Below, one piece after another: positions 1-7,996 of a DNA stretch of 64,000 nucleotides (positions are counted from its first letter, which is position 1; each line of letters starts with the position of its first letter). This DNA is from Mariniflexile maritimum (lineage in GTDB: Bacteria > Bacteroidota > Bacteroidia > Flavobacteriales > Flavobacteriaceae): contig NZ_WRPN01000006.1 of assembly GCF_009746565.1 (NCBI RefSeq), positions 124,001-188,000 on the forward strand. The letters are read 5' to 3'. The notes under the pieces were generated by a model, which was not told the DNA's origin, ran no database searches, and worked only from the letters and a program-made list of their open reading frames with translations. A program made the position numbers and the translations under genes.

Positions 1-127
1 CGCGGGCGCCCCAGCGTTTGTCGCGTTTTAAAAGTTGTTGAATCACTTTATCGGCATAGTGGCCTTCATTAAAAATTAGGGTCAATCCGTCAATAACCGA
101 AAAGCATAAATTTCTGTGTAATCGCAT
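1..127 (-). CDS. RsmB/NOP-type rRNA cytosine-C5 methyltransferase, N-terminus only
   Basis: An open frame on the minus strand starts with ATG at 127 and runs off the left edge, giving 42 residues. It begins MRLHRNLCFSVIDGL and ends RDKRWGAR at the edge. This resembles the N-terminal helical (NusB-like) segment of flavobacterial Fmu/Sun-type proteins, which methylate cytosines in 16S rRNA using S-adenosylmethionine. The catalytic domain lies outside the window, so the assignment rests on the N-terminus as remembered for this family. About 110 bp separate it from a terminator hairpin belonging to the next operon, so it is probably transcribed alone. It could be another RNA methyltransferase of the same superfamily. 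Confidence 0.65.
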   Translation of the reverse strand, partial: MRLHRNLCFSVIDGLTLIFNEGHYADKVIQQLLKRDKRWGAR

Positions 128-235
128 GGTTTGTAAATAAGTGTGCAAAGTTACGTTTTAAATGTTTTATTTGTTTATTGGTTTTTAAGTTTATTGTTTT
201 TGCCTTTAAGTTTTGAAGAAATCCATTTGGTTTGC

Positions 236-274
236 AAAAAAAAAAAGAGGCTTTTTTAAGATCCTCTTTTTTTT
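236..274 (-). terminator. Rho-independent terminator of the ECF sigma operon
   Basis: An inverted repeat AAAAAAGAGG / CCTCTTTTTT (stem about 241-250 and 263-272) sits 22 bp beyond the stop codon of the 297-722 gene. Read on the minus strand it is followed by a run of at least ten T. The mirror-image T run on the plus strand could make it bidirectional. Confidence 0.7.
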
Positions 275-296
275 GCTTTTTTATGTAATTTATTGA

Positions 297-722
297 TTAG
301 TTGCGCCCCCGTTTTTTATATTCGTCAAACATTTTGCGCTTAAAGTCGTCTTCAATTTTATGGAGCATGATTATTTTTTTTGCCGAAATAACTTTTGTTA
401 ACCTATCGATAAAATCGTTTTCGGCGGCTTGTCGTTTTGCCTCGTTTAAGCGTGTTTCCTTTAAAAATTGTTTGGCTTCTTCTTCGGATAGTGTTTCAAA
501 ATTTATTTTTTTACGCGCTTGGTAAGCATCACCTCTTAATTTTGAGTTTTCTTCTTCATAGCTATTGTAAATGGGCCAGAATTGTTGCGCTTCTTTTTCG
601 CTTAAATCCAGTTTTTCGGTTATGTACGCAATTTTTAGGGTTTTTATTTTATCTCTGTTTGGTTGCCCAAAGGTGATAATTGAAAACCCCAGAATGAATA
701 GGATGCTTGTAAGTGTTTTCAT
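297..722 (-). CDS. Secreted Spy/CpxP-like 'sensor of ECF-type sigma factor' protein
   Basis: A 141-residue protein with an N-terminal signal peptide (residues 1-19, ending FGQ) followed by an all-helical, highly charged domain. The central segment around residues 38-56 (LDLSEKEAQQFWPIYNSYE) is of the LTxxQ/Spy type found in small periplasmic sensor or chaperone-like proteins. It is the last gene of a three-gene operon with an ECF sigma factor and a one-span membrane protein; the gap to the preceding gene is only 12 bp. In Flavobacteriaceae this family is commonly named 'sensor of ECF-type sigma factor' because of this position. A role in sensing envelope stress is inferred from context. No cysteine or catalytic residue suggests an enzyme. 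Confidence 0.7.
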   Translation of the reverse strand: MKTLTSILFILGFSIITFGQPNRDKIKTLKIAYITEKLDLSEKEAQQFWPIYNSYEEENSKLRGDAYQARKKINFETLSEEEAKQFLKETRLNEAKRQAAENDFIDRLTKVISAKKIIMLHKIEDDFKRKMFDEYKKRGRN

Positions 723-734
723 TTTTTCTTTGAT

Positions 735-1235
735 TTATTTCGTAATGATGTCTTCAATTTCCAGATTGTCAATCAGGTAATTTTCCAATGTTTGAGAGTT
801 AAAACCATCATTAATTAAATGTATTTCCGATAGTTCTTCATCTGTAAAAAGCGATGCAAACTCATTGGTATCCAAATCTTCATTTAGGATATACTGTTCC
901 AAACTGGCGGTTTCAATGGCGTCGATGGTTATAGGTTTGTTGGTGTTGAAAAACACATGGAACATTAAAAGAACGCTTGCGGCAACTAGGGATGCTGAAG
1001 CTATTTTTTGCCATGTAACCAGTTTGATAACCTTAACTTCTTTCTTTGAGTTTATGGTGTTGATGATGTTGTTTTCCAAGGTATCGAAATAAGCATCGGG
1101 TATTTCATGGCCCGATTTTGTTGCAAGCGATTTTAATTTGATATCGCACAGAATTTCGTTTTCCAACGTATCGAAATAACCTTTTGGAACTGTGAAACCG
1201 GTGTTTTTTATGGTATGTAATGTGTTTGTTTTCAT
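735..1235 (-). CDS. One-span membrane protein of the ECF operon, candidate anti-sigma factor
   Basis: A 166-residue protein with a cytoplasmic N-terminal part, one membrane span at about residues 75-96, and an acidic C-terminal part expected in the periplasm. The N-terminal half holds a duplicated motif: P-x-x-YFDTLEN occurs at about residues 17-26 and again at 46-55. It lies 33 bp after the sigma factor gene and 12 bp before the secreted sensor gene, the usual slot for an anti-sigma factor. No zinc-binding anti-sigma motif (HxxxCxxC) is visible, so it would bind sigma differently if it does so. The function is inferred from gene order and topology only. Confidence 0.65.
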   Translation of the reverse strand: MKTNTLHTIKNTGFTVPKGYFDTLENEILCDIKLKSLATKSGHEIPDAYFDTLENNIINTINSKKEVKVIKLVTWQKIASASLVAASVLLMFHVFFNTNKPITIDAIETASLEQYILNEDLDTNEFASLFTDEELSEIHLINDGFNSQTLENYLIDNLEIEDIITK

Positions 1236-1268
1236 CTTATTAATAAGACTTTATTTTTTATAAAAGGT

Positions 1269-1811
1269 TTAATTTTCGGTTAAATAGGCTTCAATTTTTT
1301 TAACGGCTATGTGGTAGGAAGCTTTGAGTGCGCCTTCGCTGGTTTCTAAAATTTCGCACATTTCGCTATATTTTAATTCCTGAAAATATCTCATGTTAAA
1401 TACCAATTGTTGCTTTTCGGGCAACATGGCAATGGCTTTTTGTAATTTAAGTTGAATGGCGTCGCCTTCAAAATATACGTCGGCACTTAATTTATTTACG
1501 GCCAGTGCCAAAACTTCTTCGCTGGTGACTTGAAAGCGTTTTGCTTGTTGGTTGATAAAGGTTATCGCTTCGTTGGTGGCAATGCGGTACATCCATGAAA
1601 ATAATTTACTGTCGCCCTTAAAGTTATGGATGTTGTTGTAAATTTTAATAAAGGTGTTTTGAAGCACATCGTCGGTATCGTCATGCGACTTTACCATATT
1701 GCGAATGTGCCAATACAAACGCTCTTTGTAAAGCGTTATTAAGGCTTTAAAGGCTTGTTCTTTATGGGTTTCCGATTTTAATTGTTCTAATAATTGTGTT
1801 TCGTCAATCAC
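1269..1811 (-). CDS. ECF-type RNA polymerase sigma factor (sigma-70 family)
   Basis: A 180-residue protein with the two-domain layout of extracytoplasmic-function sigma factors. Region 2 covers about residues 20-90 and includes DDVLQNTFIKIY (about 47-58) and the tryptophan-containing FSWMYRIATNEA (71-82). Region 4 covers about residues 122-178, with LPEKQQLVFNMRYF followed by the helix-turn-helix YSEMCEILETSEGALKASYH. It directs core polymerase to a small regulon, usually including its own operon. It is the first gene of an operon with a one-span membrane protein and a secreted helical protein, which probably control its activity. Its length is normal for the family. Confidence 0.93.
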   Translation of the reverse strand: MIDETQLLEQLKSETHKEQAFKALITLYKERLYWHIRNMVKSHDDTDDVLQNTFIKIYNNIHNFKGDSKLFSWMYRIATNEAITFINQQAKRFQVTSEEVLALAVNKLSADVYFEGDAIQLKLQKAIAMLPEKQQLVFNMRYFQELKYSEMCEILETSEGALKASYHIAVKKIEAYLTEN

Positions 1812-1911
1812 AAAACCAGTTTTAATTTAGACGGTTTAAATTACTAAAAGTTTAAAGGCGTTAGAAGAAAAATTTTCAAAAAATAACAAACACTTGAAAA
1901 TCAATTGATTG

Positions 1912-1938
1912 CAAAAATATAATCGATAAAATACACAA
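1912..1938 (-). promoter_or_regulatory. Possible housekeeping promoter of the ECF sigma operon
   Basis: On the minus strand a -7 box TATTTTTG (complement of 1912-1919) is preceded by TTG (complement of 1936-1938) with 16 bp between, slightly short of the usual 17-23 bp. It is about 100 bp upstream of the sigma factor start. The remaining intergenic DNA (1812-2043) is AT-rich and shows no gene. Confidence 0.4.
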
Positions 1939-2043
1939 TAAACACGATTAAATGCATTTTTTCTTGTGGATTATTGTTTTTTGTTATATGTTTGCTCCAG
2001 AAACCTACTTATGGTGTTAGTCGTCCCCAAGTCTAACATGGAT

Positions 2044-2082
2044 AAAAAAAAGGATAGAACCCCCAAATCTCTATCCTTTTTT
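2044..2082 (-). terminator. Terminator of the mutase-exporter operon
   Basis: The inverted repeat AAAAGGATAG / CTATCCTTTT (about 2047-2056 and 2071-2080) has a 14-base loop and T runs on both sides. It is 20 bp beyond the stop of the ABC exporter on the minus strand. Confidence 0.75.
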
Positions 2083-2102
2083 GTTTTTATAGTAAGTTGT
2101 TG

Positions 2103-3929
2103 TTATTCAAAACTTTGCATGTCAACAAGTTTTTTGTAAATACCATTTTTGGCAATGAGTTCGTTGTGTTTGCCTTTTTCAACAATTTCACCTTTATTCA
2201 GCACTACTATTTCATCGGCATTTTGAATGGTTGAAAGCCTATGCGCTATAACAATTGAGGTGCGGTTTTTCATCATATTTTCCAAGGCCACTTGCACCAA
2301 ACGTTCGCTTTCGGTATCGAGGGCTGAGGTTGCTTCGTCTAAAACCATGATGGGCGGACTCTTTAAAACGGCACGCGCAATGCTTAGGCGTTGTTTTTGG
2401 CCACCAGAAAGTTTGTTGCCCGCATCGCCAATATTGGTTTCAATACCATTGGGCAAATCTTTAACAAATTCCCAGGCATTGGCAATTTTTAGGGCTTCGA
2501 TAACCTCGGCATCGGTAGCATTGTCTTTTCCTAGTTTGAGGTTGTTTTTTATGCTATCGTTAAACAGAATGGCGTCTTGTGTTACAATTCCCAACTGGTT
2601 TCTAAGGGAACTGGTGGTTAAATTGCGTATATCAAAGCCATCAATTAAAATACTTCCTTTGTTAACATCATAAAAACGGGTTATTAGGTTGGCTATGGTT
2701 GACTTTCCGCTACCCGATTGCCCCACCAGCGCCACGGTTTTTCCTTTAGGGATTTTTAATGAAAAATCTTTTAAAACGTATTCATTTTCATATTTGAAGG
2801 AGATGTTGTCAAACACAATTTCAGAGTCAAACCCTGTTTTTATAACCGCTCCATCCTTATCTTTTAATGGGTTGGGCGTATCGATAATTTCCTGAATACG
2901 TTCGGCAGCGGCATCCCCTTGTTTGATGTTGTATAGTCCTCTAGCTATGGCCTTTGCAGGTACCATAATGTTGTAAGCAAGCCCCATGTATGCGATAAAT
3001 GAACTGCCATCCAGCGATTTATCGACCAAAACCAATTGCCCTCCATACCATAATAAAATGGAAATAACCAAAATGCCCAAAAACTCGCTGGTAGGTGCCG
3101 CTAAATTTTGACGGTTAAATAGTTTATTTGAATAATGATAGGAGCGGGTTGAAGAATCTTGGAATTTTGTATCAAATTTTTCTTCGGCGTTAAAGCCTTT
3201 TATAATGCGCAATCCGGTTAAGGTTTCTTCCAGAATGGATAAAATGATGCCCTGTTCCGTTTGAACACGATCCGATTTTCGTTTTAGGCTTTTGCCAATC
3301 CTGGAAATGATCATGCCCGATAACGGAATAAAAACAAACACAAACATAGTAAGTTTTAAACTGATGATCATCATCATGGCTACCGTAAAAAGGATGGTTA
3401 AAGGCTCTCGTGCTATTAACTCCAGAACGGGCAACATGGAGTATTGAAGCGTTGAAACATCGTTTGTAACACGCGACATGATATCGCCCTTTTTTTGTTC
3501 AGAAAAATAGGATAGTGGCAATTCAACCGTTTTTTTGTAAACGGCATTTCTTAAATCCCTTACCACGCCATTCCTTAAAAATACCATGAAGTAATTTGCC
3601 AAATAACCAAAAATATTTTTTAAAAGAAACAGTATGATAATAAGGCTTACAACCATAAGCAAGGCCTTTTGAGGGTCGTTTTCGGCATACAGGTTTACTT
3701 GGTACGCCAAATAATCTTTATAAAAATCCTTTAAAGAGGAAAGCCCCTCATAAGCGGGCTTAACGGTTGGTTTTACTTGATTTTTCTCGAATAGGATATC
3801 GAGCATAGGTATAAGTGCAATAAACGATAGGGCGCCAAATAAGGCATATAAAATGTTCGATAAAATATGTCCTAACGCATGACGCTTGTAAGGTTTTGCA
3901 TACCTAAGGATATTAAAAAATTGCTTCAT
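2103..3929 (-). CDS. MsbA-like ABC exporter, fused permease and ATPase
   Basis: A 608-residue half-transporter of the ABC-B exporter type. The N-terminal domain (about residues 1-330) contains six predicted membrane spans. The C-terminal ATPase has Walker A GQSGSGKST near 403, signature LSGGQKQRL near 510, and Walker B IMVLDEATSAL near 530. Such proteins act as homodimers in the inner membrane and flip lipids or export amphipathic molecules; MsbA-type lipid A flippases are the closest functional analogues. Its start codon overlaps the stop of the upstream phosphomutase by one base (TAATG), indicating translational coupling. Coupling to a sugar-phosphate mutase and a nearby polyprenyl glycosyltransferase fits envelope lipid or glycolipid assembly. 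The exact substrate cannot be told from sequence. Confidence 0.9.
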   Translation of the reverse strand: MKQFFNILRYAKPYKRHALGHILSNILYALFGALSFIALIPMLDILFEKNQVKPTVKPAYEGLSSLKDFYKDYLAYQVNLYAENDPQKALLMVVSLIIILFLLKNIFGYLANYFMVFLRNGVVRDLRNAVYKKTVELPLSYFSEQKKGDIMSRVTNDVSTLQYSMLPVLELIAREPLTILFTVAMMMIISLKLTMFVFVFIPLSGMIISRIGKSLKRKSDRVQTEQGIILSILEETLTGLRIIKGFNAEEKFDTKFQDSSTRSYHYSNKLFNRQNLAAPTSEFLGILVISILLWYGGQLVLVDKSLDGSSFIAYMGLAYNIMVPAKAIARGLYNIKQGDAAAERIQEIIDTPNPLKDKDGAVIKTGFDSEIVFDNISFKYENEYVLKDFSLKIPKGKTVALVGQSGSGKSTIANLITRFYDVNKGSILIDGFDIRNLTTSSLRNQLGIVTQDAILFNDSIKNNLKLGKDNATDAEVIEALKIANAWEFVKDLPNGIETNIGDAGNKLSGGQKQRLSIARAVLKSPPIMVLDEATSALDTESERLVQVALENMMKNRTSIVIAHRLSTIQNADEIVVLNKGEIVEKGKHNELIAKNGIYKKLVDMQSFE

Positions 3930-5659
3930 TAAATAAGGTTCATGTCTTTTAAAATCGCATCGGCCTTTGCATCCAGTAAAGCCTCTGTTTTGTTAAAATC
4001 CGCTTTCGATTTTAAAGCGGTATTCACGCTCACGTAAAACTTTATTTTTGGCTCGGTACCGCTTGGTCTTAACGCTACTTGACTACCATCTTCTAAATGG
4101 TAAATAATAACGTTCGATTTTGGAATGTCAATCGATGAGGTTTCGCCCGTAATGATGTTTTTGGAAGTTGATAGTTCGTAATCATCAATTTTTAAAACCT
4201 TGGCGCCATTTACCACTTTTAATGGATTTTCGCGTGCATCGGCCATCATTTGCTTGATTTCTGCGGCACCTTCAATACCTTTTTTGGTTAACGACACTAA
4301 TTTTTCTTTGTAAAAACCATGTTCTACATACAGTTTTACCAATTCATTATAAAAAGAACTGCCCGTAGCTTTTGCCTGTGCTGCTATTTCGCAGGCTAAA
4401 AGGGTAGAGGTAACGGCATCTTTATCGCGCACAAAATCGCCTACCATAAAACCAAAACTTTCTTCGCCGCCACCAATAAAATCAAGATGGTCAAAATCTT
4501 TAATCAATTTTGCAATCCATTTGAAACCGGTCAATACTATCTTGCTTTCAACGTTGTAAGCTTCGGCAATTTTGGTTAGCATGGGCGTTGAAACAATTGT
4601 TGAGGCAATAAATTCCTTTCCTTTTATTTTTCCTTGGGCTTTCCATTGTTTCAGCAAAAAGGCGGTCATCATCAGCATGGTTTGGTTGCCGTTAAGCAAT
4701 TCCAGCTTGTTTTCCGAATTTCTAACCGCCACACCCAATCGGTCGCAATCGGGGTCGGTACCAATAACAATATCGGCATTTACTTTTTCGGCAAGCTCTA
4801 AGGCCATTTTCAAAGCAGCGGGTTCTTCAGGATTTGGTGATGCTACCGTTGGGAAATTTCCGTTGGGTACTTCCTGTTCTTTTACAAGGTGAACATTTTT
4901 ATAACCGGCACGTTTTAAGGTTTCTGGAACCGCGGTTATGGATGTGCCGTGTAGCGATGTAAATACGATGGTTAATTTATCCTTGGCATCTTGTGGAGTG
5001 TTAAAACTGGCATTTTTAACCGATTGGTTTATAAAAACATCATCAACCTCTTTGCCTATATAATGTATCAACGAATTGTTGGGTTCAAATTTAATATCGG
5101 CATATTGCAAACTGTCAATGGCATTAATAATGTCGCCATCTTGTGGTGGTACCAATTGGCCGCCATCTTGCCAATACACTTTATAGCCATTGTACTCTGG
5201 TGGGTTGTGCGATGCGGTTAACACGATGCCGCAGTGGCAATTAAGGTGTTTTACGGCAAACGATAATTCGGGTGTTGGCCGTAAATCTTCAAACAAATAC
5301 ACTTCAATGCCATTTGCTGAAAACACATCGGCAACTACCTTGGCAAGCGATTTACTGTTGTTTCGGCAATCGAAGGCGATCACTGCTTTTGGGGTTTCGT
5401 TAGGAAACGATTTGTGCAGATAATTGCTCAATCCTTGTGTGCTCTTGCCCAGCGTGTATTTATTGATGCGGTTAGTGCCCACGCCCATAATACCGCGCAT
5501 GCCACCCGTGCCAAACTCGAGGTCTTTATAGAAACTTTCCTGAATATCTTTTGGGTTGAAGGCAATGCTGTTTTTTATAATGCTTTGGGTTTCTGCATCA
5601 AAAGTTGGGGTTAACCACGTATTGATACGGTCTAAAATTTTTGGTTCAATGTGTATCAT
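3929..5659 (-). CDS. Phosphoglucomutase/phosphomannomutase family phospho-sugar mutase
   Basis: A 576-residue alpha-D-phosphohexomutase that interconverts sugar 1-phosphates and 6-phosphates through a phosphoserine. Visible motifs: active-site [13 protein letters not shown] (about residues 142-154), the Mg2+ loop [10 protein letters not shown] near 305, the sugar-binding GGGEESFG near 396, and the phosphate-binding RPSGTEPK near 531. The length is typical of the 560-600 residue class found in Bacteroidetes and Firmicutes. An in-frame ATG eight codons upstream (5683) would also open the frame; 5659 is preferred because MIHIEPKIL resembles the usual N-terminus. It supplies hexose 1-phosphate for glycan synthesis and is coupled to the ABC exporter downstream. 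Confidence 0.92.
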   Translation of the reverse strand: MIHIEPKILDRINTWLTPTFDAETQSIIKNSIAFNPKDIQESFYKDLEFGTGGMRGIMGVGTNRINKYTLGKSTQGLSNYLHKSFPNETPKAVIAFDCRNNSKSLAKVVADVFSANGIEVYLFEDLRPTPELSFAVKHLNCHCGIVLTASHNPPEYNGYKVYWQDGGQLVPPQDGDIINAIDSLQYADIKFEPNNSLIHYIGKEVDDVFINQSVKNASFNTPQDAKDKLTIVFTSLHGTSITAVPETLKRAGYKNVHLVKEQEVPNGNFPTVASPNPEEPAALKMALELAEKVNADIVIGTDPDCDRLGVAVRNSENKLELLNGNQTMLMMTAFLLKQWKAQGKIKGKEFIASTIVSTPMLTKIAEAYNVESKIVLTGFKWIAKLIKDFDHLDFIGGGEESFGFMVGDFVRDKDAVTSTLLACEIAAQAKATGSSFYNELVKLYVEHGFYKEKLVSLTKKGIEGAAEIKQMMADARENPLKVVNGAKVLKIDDYELSTSKNIITGETSSIDIPKSNVIIYHLEDGSQVALRPSGTEPKIKFYVSVNTALKSKADFNKTEALLDAKADAILKDMNLI

Positions 5660-5762
5660 AATGCTCTGAAATATAGGTTTCAAAAGTAATCAATTGTAAA
5701 ATAATAATTTTTATAAAGGACTTTTTTGAAATGGGATTTTCTGAATTTGAAAGGTATTAATT

Positions 5763-6707
5763 TTAATTTATTTCGGCTTTAATTAAATATCTTTTTTTAT
5801 CTGATTTTGTGCGTAAAATAATTTCACCCAAAAAACCGGCCACAAAAAATTGGGTGCCAATAATCATGGTTGAAAGCGATAAATAAAATTGGGGCCTTTC
5901 GGTAATGAGCCTGCCCGTTGGGTTTAAAAATAATTTGTCGATACCCAAATAAAGCGCAAAGCCGAAGCCAATGGCAAACATAATGAAGCCCAAAGCACCG
6001 AATAAGTGCATGGGGCGTTTGCCAAAACGCGATAAAAACCAAATAGTGATAAGGTCCAAAAAACCATGGATAAAACGGTTCATGCCAAACTTGGTTTCGC
6101 CATATTTTCTGGCTTGGTGCTGAACCACTTTTTCGCTAATGTTTAAAAATCCGGCATTTTTTGCCAAAACGGGAATGTAACGGTGCATTTCGCCATTTAC
6201 ATCAATGTTTTTAACCACCTCTAGTTTGTAGGCTTTTAGTCCGCAGTTAAAATCGTTCAATTGAATGCCCGATGTTTTTCTGGCAGCCCAATTAAATAGC
6301 TTTGAGGGTAGGTTTTTTGAGATGACGGAGTCGTAGCGTACTTTTTTCCAGCCAGAAACCAAGTCGAAACCACCGGTAACAATCATGTTGTAAAGTTCGG
6401 GTATTTCGTCTGGGTTGTCCTGTAAATCGGCATCCATGGTAATAACCACACTGCCCGAGGCTTTTTCAAAACCGGCGTGTAGGGCTTGCGATTTGCCGAA
6501 ATTCTTTAAAAACCGAATGCCTTTTACGTTTGGGTTTTCTGCTGCAAGTTGGGTAATAATTTGCCAGGAATTATCGGTACTGCCGTCATCAATAAAAATA
6601 ATTTCATATAAAAAATGATTGGACTGCATAACCTTTGCAATCCAATCGTGTAGTTCGCCCAAAGCGTCTTGTTCGTTAAGTAGCGGTATAACTACTGATA
6701 TATCCAT
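5763..6707 (-). CDS. Polyprenyl-phosphate glycosyltransferase, GT2 family (DPM1/GtrB-like)
   Basis: A 314-residue membrane glycosyltransferase. The N-terminal GT-A domain shows the nucleotide-binding DDGSTD (residues 40-45) and the metal-binding DADLQD (92-97). Two membrane spans follow near residues 236-258 and 270-300. This layout matches dolichol-phosphate mannosyltransferase and bacterial GtrB/ArnC proteins, which move a sugar from a nucleotide donor to undecaprenyl phosphate on the cytoplasmic face. It is read on the minus strand, 103 bp upstream of the mutase gene, in a cluster that suggests envelope glycan or glycolipid assembly. The sugar cannot be predicted. Confidence 0.88.
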   Translation of the reverse strand: MDISVVIPLLNEQDALGELHDWIAKVMQSNHFLYEIIFIDDGSTDNSWQIITQLAAENPNVKGIRFLKNFGKSQALHAGFEKASGSVVITMDADLQDNPDEIPELYNMIVTGGFDLVSGWKKVRYDSVISKNLPSKLFNWAARKTSGIQLNDFNCGLKAYKLEVVKNIDVNGEMHRYIPVLAKNAGFLNISEKVVQHQARKYGETKFGMNRFIHGFLDLITIWFLSRFGKRPMHLFGALGFIMFAIGFGFALYLGIDKLFLNPTGRLITERPQFYLSLSTMIIGTQFFVAGFLGEIILRTKSDKKRYLIKAEIN

Positions 6708-6907
6708 TGGTTTCTTTCGTTAGTTGAAACTCTGCGTTTAGTTGTGGGACTTCTGGTTTTTCAACAGTTTGACGATAATGGTTGTTAAGTTATTTGTTGT
6801 TAAGGCGATCTATCTAAATAACAAATAGCTCAATACCAGTTAGATGGTTCGTCCATCAATATCTGGTTAACAAGTTTTCAAAAAATTGATGCTTCAAAAA
6901 TACAGAA

Positions 6908-7438
6908 TTATTCTGTGTCGGGATTGTTTTTTTTCATGACGGCGGCAACTATTAAGCCGATTATGCTGAAAAACACCAGGTAACCGGCCAATCCTTTTAA
7001 AATATTGCCAATGGCGAATTGATCTTGCGATTCGATTTTTTCTACTGCTTCAGCTATCCCTTCGCTGGGTGCGTGAAAATTTTCCATCATCTGAACGGTT
7101 TTTTCTATGGTCTTTTCTTTTAAAACAGTAGCGGCATCCGTATCAATAAAATTAAAAAGTAAATATGAAACCAAGGTACTGATTACCAAGCCAAGTAATA
7201 TGGTGATAAAATAAGAGGTAAATGCCTCCTTAAAACTGGCGTACCCATTTTGGGCCTGTTTAACCTTGACAACCGATAAAATTCCCAAAGTGATGATGAC
7301 AATAAGTATGACTATAGCATACCACATATTGGTAAGAAGTTCTAGATTTACGGCATAAGAAACAACGGTGAATAGCGCTAAAAGAGCGCCTAGATAAAGA
7401 CCGTAATTGGTTGCGATTGATTTTAAAGTGTTATTCAT
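6908..7438 (-). CDS. DUF4199 family membrane protein
   Basis: A 176-residue integral membrane protein with four predicted spans at about residues 11-31, 38-58, 75-97 and 143-166. A longer charged segment lies between spans three and four, and a short hydrophilic tail ends the protein. Length, span pattern and the F-K-x-A-F motif after span two match DUF4199, which is largely restricted to Bacteroidetes and has no known function. It precedes the GT2 glycosyltransferase on the same strand, a pairing I recall from other Flavobacteriaceae. It is divergent from rpmE2, with separate promoters in the shared intergenic region. Confidence 0.8.
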   Translation of the reverse strand: MNNTLKSIATNYGLYLGALLALFTVVSYAVNLELLTNMWYAIVILIVIITLGILSVVKVKQAQNGYASFKEAFTSYFITILLGLVISTLVSYLLFNFIDTDAATVLKEKTIEKTVQMMENFHAPSEGIAEAVEKIESQDQFAIGNILKGLAGYLVFFSIIGLIVAAVMKKNNPDTE

Positions 7439-7476
7439 AATAATATATTTGTGGTGTTAGTTTCTTAATGAGTACC

Positions 7477-7510
7477 CAAAGATAGCAAATCGTTACATTT
7501 TTGTTGCAAA
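7477..7510 (-). promoter_or_regulatory. Promoter of the DUF4199 gene
   Basis: On the minus strand the -7 box TATCTTTG (complement of 7477-7484) is preceded by TTTG (complement of 7507-7510) with 22 bp between. It lies about 40 bp upstream of the start codon at 7438 and back to back with the rpmE2 promoter. Confidence 0.5.
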
Positions 7511-7529
7511 TAAAAATTATAAAAAAGTG

Positions 7530-7559
7530 TTGTACAGTTGTAAAAAATACTTATTTTTG
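7530..7559 (+). promoter_or_regulatory. Promoter of rpmE2
   Basis: TTG at 7530-7532 and TATTTTTG at 7552-7559 are separated by 19 bp, an excellent match to the Bacteroidetes housekeeping promoter (TTG, about 19 bp, TAnnTTTG). The start codon is 37 bp downstream. Confidence 0.65.
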
Positions 7560-7596
7560 CAAACCAAAATTGAAAAGAATATTAAAGCTTTAAGCG

Positions 7597-7848
7597 ATGA
7601 AAAAAGATATACATCCAGGTAATTATAGAATAGTAGCGTTCAAGGACATGTCCAACGATGATGTGTTTTTAACAAAATCTACTGCAACCACCAACGAAAC
7701 CTTAGAGGTTGATGGTGTAGAGTACCCACTTATTAAAATGGAGATTTCTAGAACATCGCACCCATACTACACCGGTAAATCCAAATTGGTTGATACTGCC
7801 GGACGTATCGATAAATTTAAAAACAAATATGCCAAGTTTAGCAAATAA
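7597..7848 (+). CDS. rpmE2: Ribosomal protein L31, type B (zinc-independent)
   Basis: An 83-residue protein beginning MKKDIHPGNYRIVAFKD and ending in a basic segment (DKFKNKYAKFSK). The length and the HPxxYTGKSKLVDTAGRIDKF segment identify the large-subunit protein L31. It has no cysteine, so it is the type B form lacking the zinc ribbon; in some bacteria the type B protein replaces the zinc form when zinc is scarce. It has its own promoter and a strong terminator, so it is monocistronic. Whether a zinc-type paralogue exists elsewhere cannot be seen here. Confidence 0.96.
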   Translation: MKKDIHPGNYRIVAFKDMSNDDVFLTKSTATTNETLEVDGVEYPLIKMEISRTSHPYYTGKSKLVDTAGRIDKFKNKYAKFSK

Positions 7849-7863
7849 ACTTAACAATATGTT

Positions 7864-7900
7864 AAAAAAGCCTTCAATAATTTATATTGAAGGCTTTTTT
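7864..7900 (+). terminator. Terminator of rpmE2
   Basis: A 15-bp perfect stem AAAAAAGCCTTCAAT / ATTGAAGGCTTTTTT (7864-7878 and 7886-7900) with a 7-base loop starts 15 bp after the rpmE2 stop. Confidence 0.85.
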
Positions 7901-7996
7901 ATTTTACTCAATTACTCTACTTTTGAATTGATAAACAGTAAGTTTAGAGTTGGAATACGAATTTTTAACTCTTAACTTTTAACTTTTAGCTTTAAA

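Noticed and set aside
6836-6866. Imperfect hairpin between the GT2 and DUF4199 genes
   Set aside because: Stem is interrupted and no T run follows on either strand; not convincing as terminator or regulatory element.
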